Assembly (NCBI RefSeq): GCF_041381155.1
Contig: NC_091134.1
Location: 3,902,001 to 3,966,000, forward strand
Reading direction: 5' to 3'
DNA length: 64,000 bases
Source: Argopecten irradians
Lineage: Eukaryota > Mollusca > Bivalvia > Pectinida > Pectinidae
The position numbers and the translations under genes were made by a program. Below the pieces are notes generated by a model. The model made no database searches. It was not told the DNA's origin and saw nothing but the letters and a program-made list of their open reading frames with translations. Within the stretch, counting starts at the first letter, position 1; every line of letters begins with the position of its first letter. Positions 12,501 to 24,500 of the stretch are shown here, piece after piece.

Positions 12501-15500
12501 TGTGTGTATTCCTGTGGTAGACCTCCATGTAATCAATCATTGTTAGTGAAGCAGGTGCTAGATTAAATGTTTAGGTGCTCTATCACGAACAGGTTGACAT
12601 ACAGTTAGCGATCTTCAGTCAAAACTTACTGTAAATATATTTATTTTGGTGAGCATGGATACAGTCAGCGATCTTCAGTCAAAACTTACTGTAAATATAC
12701 TGATTTTGGTGAGCTTGGATACAGTCAGCGATCTTCAGTCAAAACTTACTGTAAATATACTGATTTTGGTAAGCTTGGATACAGTCAGCAATCTTCAGTC
12801 AAAACTTACTGTAAATATACTGATTTTGGTGAGATTGGATACAGTCAGCGATCTTCAGCCAAAACTTACTGTAAATATACTGATTTTGGTGTGATTGGAT
12901 ACATTCGGCGATCCACAATCAAAACTTACTGTAAATATATACTGTTTTTATTAAGATTGGATACAGTCAGGGATCTTCAGCCAAAACTTACTGTAAATAT
13001 ACTGATTTTGGTGTGATTGGATACATTCGGCGATCTACAGTCAAAACTTACTGTAAATATATTTATTTTGGTGAGCTTGGATACAGTCAGCGATCTTCAG
13101 TCAAAACTTACTGTAAATATATTCATTTGACATTTTGGTGAGCTTGGATACAGTCGGTAATCTTCAGCTAAAACTTACTGTAAATATAATGATTTTGGTG
13201 AGCTTGGATACAGTCAGCGATCTTCAGCCAAAACTTACTGTAAATATTTTATTTGTGAGCTTGGACACAGTCACAATTTCAACAAAAACTTACTGTAAAT
13301 TTATTTATTTTGGTGAGCATGGATGCAGTCAGTAATCTTCAATCAAAACTTATTGTAAATATACTGATTTTCGTGAGCATGGATGCAGTCGATGATCTTC
13401 AGCCAAAACTTACTGTAAATATACTGATTTTGGTGAGCTTGGATACAGTCAGCGATCTTCAGTCAAAACTTACTGTAAATATACTGATTTTGGTGAGCAT
13501 GGATACAGTCAGCGATCTTCAGTCAAAACTTATTGTAAATATACTGATTTTGGTGAGATTGGATACAGTCGGTGATCTTCAGTCAAAACTTACTGTAAAT
13601 ATACTGATTTTGGTAAGCTTGGATACAGTCAGCAATCTTCAGTCAAAACTTTCTGTAAATTATACTGATTTTTTCGTGAGCATGGATACAGTCAGCGATC
13701 TTTAATCAAAACTAATTGTAAATACACTGATTTTGGTGAAGCATGGATGACAGTCAGCAATTATTCAGCCAAAACTTACTGTAAATATACTGATTTTGGT
13801 GAGCTTGGATACAGTCAGCGATCTTCAAGTCAAAACTACTGTAAATATATTTATTTTGGTGAGTATGGATACAGTCAGCATTCTTCAGCCAAAACTTATT
13901 GTAAATATACTTATTTTGGTGAGCATGGATACAGTCAGCGATCTTCAGTCTTACAGTAAATATACTGATTTTGGTGAGCTTGGATACAGTCAGCGATCTT
14001 CAGTCAAAATTTACTGTAAATATATTATTTTGGTGAGCATGAATACAGTCGGCGATCTACAGTCTCCGCTCTCAAAAAACTTACTGTAAATATACTGTAA
14101 TATTTTTGGTGAGATTGGATACAGTCAGCAATCTTCAGTCAAAACTTCATGTAAATATACTGATTTTGGTGTGATTGGATACAGTCATGATCTTCAGCCA
14201 AAACTTACTGTAAATATAATTATTTTGGTGAGATTGAATACAGTCAGCAATCTTCAGTTTGCATTTTAAGTAAATACATGTGAAATTCTTGTTATATATC
14301 AGTACATGCATGGCCAAAAAAAGTAAATCTTTGAAATGCTTTATTATTAGTGTTTGATATAACACATGCAGTGAACAGACTGTCAGTATGGCTGATCAGC
14401 AACAAAGTACTTTTATGTATAAAGCCGCGACATTTTAGTCCCTATAACATCACCTGCATTTTTCGTGGAAATTATGTGTGTAAACTTAAACACACTTTTA
14501 CAGTCAAGACTCTTTGACTTTCACAACTCAAATCAGGTAAGCAGCTAGTGATACGTAAAGTTTGTTCAAATCACTGTTTCAACAATTGTAGACAAAAATC
14601 AAATGGCCTGTCTATATATTTTGAATTTGAATATCAGTTTGGCTGCACTCGTAAAATTGTTTATTTCAAGAATATCGGCCGACAGAAACGTGTTGAATGG
14701 TTTTTTAGTTTTTCCGAAAAAATCACTTTACAGTGTTTTATTAAACAATCCTAAAATGATGACTGATTGTTAATAGGAAAATAAAAAATATTTGTGAAAT
14801 TCATTGGCGGCACCATGGTAAAATTTACGTAAGAATCAAGTAAACGACACGATATATAAATGTTTAATACAACAAAAAGTGAAATAGTGGGAATGTCATC
14901 TCTCTATTCGATTTACTGAACAGGGTTAATGTTATCCAAGTTTTCTGAAGGGAACTGAAAAAAATGAATTTTTCAAACAATAAGCGGAATATATTTGTGT
15001 ACTATATTATTGTGTCAAGAAATGGATACAGTCAGTAGATCTATCTTAGATCAAAACTTACTGTAACTTAAAAATTGATAACATGTGAATGAAAAGTGCT
15101 GTAAGTCAAAAATAATTGTAATTATCAATTTATTTATTTTTAGCATGTTAGTTAGTTTTTCTAGCGAGTTTAAGCATCGAACAGTCTATAAAACATGTAA
15201 ATTACTGATTTTCTGGAGCGGATAACAGTCATGATCTTCAGTCAAAACGGTACAAGTAAATACAAAAATAAGTTTGATTTGATTGTTCATGGATACAGTT
15301 CTATCTTACCAAAAAGTCATGCAACTCTAAACAAGTTGAAATACAGTAGTCATTTGCCAAAATATTAGCATTAAAAGGTTTAATGGATAATCAGTTCATA
15401 ACTTCAGTCAAAATTTTTGTAAATACACTGATTTGGAGCCGGTGAAAAGCATTCAAATCACTCTTCCCGTTTATTCATATGTCTCCGGTCAAAAACTTAC

Positions 15501-18500
15501 TGTAAATTTTATTCCATGATTTTGGTGAAATGAAACATTCTGTCAATTCTTAAAGTCAAAATCACATTTTTAAAAATTATACAAGTTTTTCTTCGCACAG
15601 TCATTTATCCTTAAAATCATGTTATCGATTCCGTCCCAAAAATTAATACTGAATTTTCAAAAATAACCTTTTTGGTAACTGGATTTCAGCGATCTTCAGT
15701 CAAAAAGCTTTCTTACAGTCAGCGATCTTCAGTCAAAATTTAAAGTAAGTAAATCTTTGAAATGCTTTATTAGTGGTGTTTAATAACACATGTAGTGAAC
15801 AGACTGTCAGTATGATGGCTGATCAGCAACAAAGTACTTTTAATTAATTTTCACATTTTATGTGCTCAAGTAAACACGGTTTACATGTAACTGAATTTTG
15901 AGAAAGGAAATTATCATTACTTAAACCAATTACAGTCAAGACTCCTTAACTCAAAGCGGGTAGCAGCTAGTGATTGAGTGGCTCAGATGTCCCCACATAT
16001 TACCATATGGCCTCTACCTCTGGGTCAGAAGTTTGAATTCCTTTGGAAGCAGTTGCCAAGTAGTGACAGCTGGTTGGTGGTTTTTATCCGGGTACTCCTC
16101 CATTTAAATACGGTACATCCTTAAATGACCCTGATTGTTAATAGGATAATCATAAAAACCTAAAATCAAAATTGGGGGCACCATGGTAAAACTAAGAATT
16201 GTACATGCTTCTAAAATTAATCAACAAAAAGTGGGATAGGGGGACCAACTCAAGACTTTGAACAGGGTGTTAAAGTGTATCCAAGTTTGAGCTGATGAGA
16301 GGGAACTGAAATATATAATGGAATTTCTTCCCACAATTATAAGTTCGTGTAGAGTATTATCCTTGTCAAAATGAGATCCCTGTTATGGTCTGTAGTTACC
16401 ATATTCGCCCAGGGCGCTTAAAAAATTGATAAAAATGAAAACGTGCTAATAAGTCAAAATTATTGCAAATTTATACCGTTTTATGTAGTTTTGGTCCTTA
16501 TTTATGCCTGGGCAATTGAAATTGGGGGAGGGGCGCTTATAGGGACATGAGCACTTATTGGGTTGAATACGGTACCAGTAAATCACAATTATAAGTTTGG
16601 ATTGTTCAAGTATCTTCCCTTACCAGATGAAAGGTCATGCAACTTTACAACAATTGAGTTAGTCTGGCGGTAGTTTGCCGTGAATATTAGCATTAAAAGG
16701 TTTAATTGAATTCTGTTTCATACACAAAATTTGTTTTTTACCACAGCATTCTGGAGCCTTGAAATCCTTTCATAATCTCTCTTCCCGTTTCTCTGTCTCC
16801 GTTTCTCATATCAAGGTTTTATTCCATCTTTATGGTAGTTTTGAAACATTCTGAAATTCTATTGAATACATGCTTTTTATAAAAATGCTTATTGACATGA
16901 ATGTTTCTCTCGCACTAAACAAATTTTCCTTTCATAAAAATATCTCCCTCCCAAACATTTTAACTGCCTCTCTTCAAACCCTTTGTGTAGCTATTCCTGT
17001 AGAAACAGTGCTAATACTCCAAGCTTTCTGTACATAACTGAATTTCCTGTAATGTAATTTCACTAGAAACCTTGAAAGTTTTGTTGAAGTTCGGATAAAG
17101 GCAACAACAAATTAAAATCAACTGTTTACATAGTGTAGACTAATATTTGTTATTCAATGGGATTTGTGTAATGAAAAGATGTATCACAGATCTGATATTA
17201 ATTTTGTTTGCTGAGGTCTCTGAGGTGGAGACGATACTACCTAATGTGATTAAAACACAACAGCACTGACATTGTAAGCATTGTCAGGAAACGTTGGTGG
17301 CCGCATTCTGAACAGCCGATCGGAAATTAGACGTACAGCTTAATCAGGAATGACAGGCATTTTGTGAGAGTATTTTGTAGTGTATCAACTCAATTATGTA
17401 TTAAATGGTGCCCATAATTAAGTGCGCGCGGCCGTATCCGCAGCTTTACGTACACACAAGGATTGACTATTTATATCGGACGTCACATTAACCTTACAGA
17501 TATGTAACCATCCAATAGTGATAAGTTACAGTGAAGATATTCCGTATATCACAAATCTAGTTTAAACCACTGAAGCTATTTTGTTCTTTATAAATGTTAT
17601 AGAACATTTCCTTGTGTACAATTTTAAGTTTCCATCATGAAATGAGGGGAGGGGGAGGTTAGAGGATTGTACTGTAATGTTGTGTAGTCTGTCTCATTCC
17701 ACTATCAGATCCTGTCATATCCTTTTATATAGAGGCATTAATGTCTAACATGTAGTTCTAGTTTGGAGATATGTTTAATTTTTTTATACGAATACTATAA
17801 AACACAAGATATATATGTAAAAAAAAAATTAAAAAAAATGAATGATTACCATATATGGTGGATCAGAGACAATCAAAGACAATGTATGGTATATGTGTGT
17901 AGAAGCAGTGGATGTGGAGAAGTTCACCCTCAGGAATATTAATGCAGGCTTCCAACTGCGTTGCCTATATTCATCACAAAGCTGACCGACTAAACCTCCG
18001 TAGGAAAATTTACATAAAGAACCAAAATGTTCCACTGAACTTCCAATTTATGGTGTTGCCTAAGCATCCATTGTAGTCTTTATGGCCTTATTTCATCGTA
18101 AACATTTTGCCGGAACGTTGCTCTTTCTGAATGTATATCAAGTCTCCAGTAGAGACACATATATAAAAGCAGCAAAATCCTTTAGATTGTGTATGAATGT
18201 ATTGATTTGGCATGGACTTACACAGACCTTACAGCTTATGTAATACTGGCTATCAGACCTTGTATATGTATCACAATGTCAGTACATCTATCTATGATAT
18301 GTCATTGGTATATTTTGTATATGTATCACTATGTCAGTACATCTATCTATAATATGTCATTGGTATATTTTGTATATGTATCACAATGTCAGTACATCTA
18401 TCTATAATATGTCATTGGTATATTTTGTTATATATATCACTATGTCAGTACATCTATCTATAATATGTCATTGGTATATTTTGTATGTGTATCACAATGT

Positions 18501-21500
18501 CAGTACATCTATCTATAATATGTCATTGGTATATTTTGTATATGTATCACAATGTCAGTACATCTATCTATAATATGTCATTGGTATATTTTGTATGTGT
18601 ATCACAATGTCAGTAACATCTATCTATAATATGTAGTACATCTATCTATAATATGTCATGGTATTTTGTATATGTATCACAATGTCAGTACATCTATCTA
18701 TAATATGTCATTGGTATATTTTGTATGTGTATCACAATGTCAGTACATCTATCTATAATATGTCATTGGTATATTTTGTATGTGTATCACAATGTCAGTA
18801 CATCTATCTATAATATGTCATTGGTATATTTTGTATATGTATCACAATGTCAGTACATCTATCTATAATATGTCATTGGTATATTTTGTATATGTATCAC
18901 AATGTCAGTACATCTATCTCTAATATGTCATTGGTATATTTTGTATATGTATCACAATGTCAGTATACATCTATCTATAATATGTCATTGGTATATTTTG
19001 TATGTGTATCACAATGTCAGTACATCTATCTATAATATGTCATTGGTATATTTTGTATATATATCACAATGTCAGTACATCTATCTATAATATGTCATTG
19101 GTATATTTTGTATGTGTATCACAATGTCAGTACATCTATCTATAATATGTCATTGGTATATTTTGTATGTGTATCACAATGTCAGTACATCTATCTATAA
19201 TATGTCATTGGTATATTTTGTATATATATCACAATGTCAGTACATCTATCTATAATATGTCATTGGTATATTTTGATATATTGTATCACAATGTCAGTAC
19301 ATCTATCTATAATATGTCATTGGTATATTTTGTTATATATCACTATGTCAGTACATCTATCTATAATATGTCATTGGTATATTTTGTATGTGTATCACAA
19401 TGTCAGTACATCTATCTATAATATGTCATTGGTATATTTTGTATATATATCACTATGTCAGTACATCTATCTATAATATGTCATTGGTATATTTTGTATG
19501 TGTATCACAATGTCAGTACATCTATCTCTAATATGTCATTGGTATATTTTGTATGTGTATCACAATGTCAGTACATCTATCTATAATATGTCATTGGTAT
19601 ATTTTGTATTTATCACTATGTCAGTACATCTATCTATAATATGTCATTGGTATATTTTGTATTGTATCACAATGTCAGTACATCTATCTATAATATGTCA
19701 TTGGTATATTTTGTATGTGTATCACAATGTCAGTACATCTATCTATAATATGTCATTGGTATATTTTGTATATGTATCACAATGTCAGTACATCTATCTA
19801 TAATATGTCATTGGTATATTTTGTATATGTATCACAATGTCAGTACATCTATCTCTAATATGTCATTGGTATATTTTGTATATGTATCACAATGTCAGTA
19901 CATCTATCTCTAATATGTCATTGGTATATTTTGTATATGTATCACAATGTCAGTACATCTATCTCTAATATGTCATTGGTATATTTTGTATGTGTATCAC
20001 AATGTCAGTACATCTATCTCTAATATGTCATTGGTATATTTTGTATTATCACAATGTCAGTACATCTATCTCTAATATGTCATTGGTATATTTTGTATAT
20101 GTATCACAATGTCAGTACATCTATCTCTAATATGTCATTGGTATTTTTTTATGTGTATCACAATGTCAGTACATCTATCTATAATATGTCATTGGTATAT
20201 TTTGTATATGTATCACAATGTCAGTACATCTATCTCTAATAGGTCATTGGTATATTTTGTTTCCAAATGAAGGATATAATCACCAGCTGATTCCCTAGGG
20301 AAAATTACCGTATTGTTGTTTTCCTATTTCTGCCATGTAAAATTTTGAACTGGAGTTTAATTAAGCATATTCGTCTACTAGCTCGCCATTAAAGGCTACA
20401 TTAGTTGTAGGGTTAAGGTGTCTGGTCTGGCATTCCACCACTACCTCTCCTGGTTAAAGCTGACAATGCAAGTTAAAAAGTATACGTTTAAGATTAAAAA
20501 ATAATGATAAAGTTGTTGTTTTTTTCAATGTTTTTTTTGTTTCAAAATTTGTTTCTGAGACAACCCCTTGCGTTTCTAAGGACAGGCAGTCGCCATTTTA
20601 TTTTAACTCTGCTTGGATAGAACACCAGGTACCGACCCCTATGTAATAAAACACGTGAACCACACACACCTGCAATCAGTCGTATGCTTGCTCAACTGAC
20701 ACCTGACCGGCTCTAGATCTACCTTTAGTATATACCAAAGACGTATTTACATGTAACCTGAGGCCATGCTATAAGAATAAAATCGTTAGTACCTTCAATG
20801 TTTTCTCAAATAAAGTTTCTAAGAACCATATATATAGATCTATACAGTTGAATAAAAAGTAATGAATGAATTCATACCTTCTTTCCACGTGCGAGATCCA
20901 TTTTGATTATAACGTAAACAAACTCGGAAATTCTAATAGGAGATAACATTGTCAAACTAGATATAAACACTGCACTCAACTGACAAGGTTTCATTGAATT
21001 AATATTGTCAGCTAGATCCAAAATGTCAAATACGAGCTAAAAAAACACTTCAATATATACATTAGATATTACACCTACATGTACACGTGTGTGCCTTTGG
21101 TATACATGTATATGGAAGCGTCACTTGTTTGGGACAGGTGGTTACATGCACGTGGCCAGTCTAGTACATCGGGTACAACAGTATAGGTGGAGATATCTGG
21201 CCATATTATTATTAGGATTCCAATTCATTTGTGTGGAAATTTCAATTTGTTAAACTTCTAAATGACAGCTTAGAGGTGTTGACATGTTTGCTTGCTAAAA
21301 CAAACCCTACACAAAAATATTTACAGGTAAGGGGTTTGCTTATGTATTAGTAGGTGATACACAGTGGACAACTGCTAGGTAGATATGTAAATGACTGAGC
21401 GCACGTGTGTCGATTCACACGATTTATATAGGGGTTGGTGGGCGTATTGTATCCAAGCAGAGTTCAAACGAAATGGTGACTGCCTGTCCTTAGAAATGTA

Positions 21501-24500
21501 AGGAGCGGTCTCAGAAACAAATTTTGAAAAAAAACATTTTTTAACTTGCATTGTCACCTTTAAGGTGTCTGACACTCTACCACTAACTCTCCTGGTTAAG
21601 GTGTCCGACACTCTACCACTAACTCTCCTGGTTAAGGTGTCTGACATTCTACCACTAACTCTCCTGGTTAAGGTGTCTGACATTCTACCACTAACTCTCC
21701 TGGTTAAGGTGTCTGACATCCTACCACTAACCCTATATGGTTAAGTTGTCTGACATTCTACCACTAACCCTATATGGTTAAGGTGTCTGACATTCTACCA
21801 CTAGCCCCCCTGGTTAAGGTGTCTGACATTCTACCACTAACCCTCCTGGTTAAGGTGTCTGACATTCTACCACTAACTCTCCTGGTTAAGGTGTCTGACA
21901 TTCTACCACTAACCCTATATGGTTAAGGTGTCTGACATTCTACCACTAACCCTATATGGTTAAGGTGTCTGACATTCTACCACTAACTCTCCTGGTTAAG
22001 GTGTCTGACATTCTACCACTAACTCTCCTGGTTAAGGTGTCTGACATTCTACCACTAACTCTCCTGGTTAAGGTGTCTGACATTCTACCACTAACCCTAT
22101 ATGGTTAAGGTGTCTGACATTCTACCACTAACCCTATATGGTTAAGATGTCTGACATTCTACCACTAACCCTCCTGGTTAAGGTGTCTGACACTCTACCA
22201 CTAACTCTCCTGGTTAAGGTGTCTGACATTCTACCACTAACTCTCCTGGTTAAGGTGTCTGACATTCTACCACTAACTCTCCTGGTTAAGGTGTCTGACA
22301 CTCTACCACTAACCCTATATGGTTAAGGTGTCTGACATTCTACCACTAACTCTCCTGGTTAAGGTGTCTGACATTCTACCACTAACCCTATATGGTTAAG
22401 ATGTCTGACATTCTACCACTAACCCTCCTGGTTAAGTGACACTACCACTAACTCTCCTGGTTAAGGTGTCTGACATTCTACCACTAACTCTCCTGGTTAA
22501 GGTGTCTGACATTCTACCACTAACTGTAATGTTGTAACTTGGTTAGGTGTCTGACATTCTACCACTAACTCTCCTGGTTAAGGTGTCTGACATTCTACCA
22601 CTAACCCTATATGGTTAAGATGTCTGACATTCTACCACTAACCCTTATGGTTAAGGTGTCTGACACTCTACCACTAACCTCCTGGTTAAGGTGTCTGACA
22701 CTCTACCACTAACTCTCCTGGTTAAGGTGTCTGACACTCTACCACTAACTCTCCTGGTTAAGGTGTCTGACATTCTACCACTAACTCTCCTGGTTAAGGT
22801 GTCTGACATTCTACCACTAACTCTCCTGGTTAAGGTGTCTGACATTCTACCACTAACTCTCCTGGTTAAGGTGTCTGACATTCTACCACTAACTCTCCTG
22901 GTTAAGGTGTCTGACATTCTACCACTAACTCTCCTGGTTAAGGTGTCTGACATTCTACCACTAACTCTCTATATGGTTAAGGTGTGACATTCTGACCCGG
23001 TTAAGGTGTCTGACATTCTACCGCTAATCCTAATAGTTGAGGTGTCTGACATTCTACCACTAACTCTTCTCATTAATGTGTCCGACACTCTACCACTAGC
23101 CCTCATTGTTAAAGTTTCTGACATTCTACCATTAATTTGCCATTTTTAGGCCACCAAAGTTAAATAGTTAAAGTGTCTGACATTCTATCACTATCCGGCC
23201 ACGTCCGGGTATTTTAAATTGATTAGATAAATAAGTTTGATATTAATTAACTTGTTGGAGCATCAGACTCCAAACTATCCCTTGGAGATTATAACTTTAC
23301 ATGGACAATATCACAAAGCCATATAATGAGCCCAAAGAGCATACAAATAGCGGGGACACTGATCGACACTGATCGCAATTTTCATAATAAAACACTAATA
23401 TTGGCTGTGTTGTTTATGTATTTTGCCTGGTACCAAACATGTTTTCTTTGATGTCTTTTATTTACATAGACAATATAACCCCAAACATTGCTTTAAGTTT
23501 TTTATGGTATTGACTGTAGATTGGGCGATAATTTCTCCGGGGAAATATCAAGAGTGTGTCTGGTTTGATGGTGTGGTTGTCAGCCTGTCTCTCTGCACCC
23601 ACTTTATACAGCTAATTGAATTGTGATCAGGGGATCGTGGTTCTTAACGTAATATAAAGTTGATATCGTGGTTCTTTCTCTCACCTTTTATGGCCATTTA
23701 ATAGGTTTTTCAGGATGCAGAAAGATTTACATCTTCTGTAAATAATGTTCTTTTTCTGCTTTTTCTAGGACTGAGTCATACTCAAGTTGTTGTCATAGCA
23801 ACATGTTCAGCCGTCATTGGAACTTTCTTCATTGTGGCCGCTGTGTTGAGAATAAGGTAACCCATCTAAATTCTGGCACCTTTTTTTTTAAACTTATACC
23901 AGCATTTTAGGGTACAGTATTATAACTGTTCATAAATGATCTGATGGAAGTTCAAAGTTTCAGTAAATCGTCATAAACTCACAACATAAAGGACTATGGG
24001 AAAACTTCCATATGCAGTATTTAAGTTGGGTTAAATATCCAGAAATTTTGATCGTAATCAAGAGATTACATCAAATGCCTTAGAAACTTGTAGGTCAAAT
24101 GTTTCCCTTCACTGTTTAAGAATCTTTAATTGTGAAAAAAAAATCTCCATAATGAGTGAAAACCTATTTAATTCTGTTGATTAGTAGATTGCCAATTTAC
24201 CAGAAACTACACAAACTGAAATTTGTATATTTGTCTCTTTTTCCATAAAATTTTATTTGATACCTCTGTTGAACTAAATGTCCATCTGTTATAACTAGTT
24301 TTGTCCTTTGGTCAGGAACTACATGAAGCGTTGGAGAGAGCAGCAGGTTGTTGCCCCACCCGACTATCAGCCCTGTCTGGGCCAGCCACCGCGTGGACCA
24401 CCAAAAGAGACGCAAGAGGTCATGACTCGGGAGTCGAGTACCAAGAAGGTTCCAAGTAGGCAGGTGCGATCATAGAAACTTATACTCATCATACAGTATG

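Larger units (their letters stand above)
14300..16880. repeat. Diverged tandem duplication (about 1.3-1.4 kb x 2)
   Basis: Landmarks in 14300-15560 recur in the same order in 15745-16880. They include GAACAGACTGTCAGTATG (14373 and about 15797), GCAGCTAGTGAT, CTGATTGTTAATAGGA, GGCACCATGGTAAAA, GTCATGCAACT and TAGCATTAAAAGG (about 15365 and 16688). The offset is 1.3-1.4 kb. The left copy is patched with pieces of the 60-bp minisatellite; the right copy is not. Confidence 0.8.
3521..23768 (+). other. 20.2-kb intron of gene A, mostly minisatellite
   Basis: The donor GTGAGT at 3521 and the acceptor TTTTTCTAG ending at 23768 bound an intron whose flanking exons agree in phase (1 base + 2 bases of a Gly codon). 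Six tandem arrays account for roughly 12.6 kb. The rest is SINE fragments, inverted-repeat elements, a diverged duplication and unremarkable AT-rich DNA. Confidence 0.7.

Noticed and set aside
12646-14089. Frames with a 20-residue period in the 60-bp array
   Set aside because: Unit length is a multiple of three and frames start and stop at array indels; intronic position.
14147-14754. Small frames at the end of the 60-bp array and beyond
   Set aside because: Short, no splice context, inside an intron and in the duplicated segment; no family recognised.
18189-20239. Frames with MSVHLSIICHWYILY repeats
   Set aside because: Translations of the 55-bp minisatellite in two alternating frames; no coding context.
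21375-22987. Frames MSDTLTRRVSGR (minus) and VSDILPLTLLVK (plus)
   Set aside because: The 36-bp array is open on both strands; these are repeat shadows.
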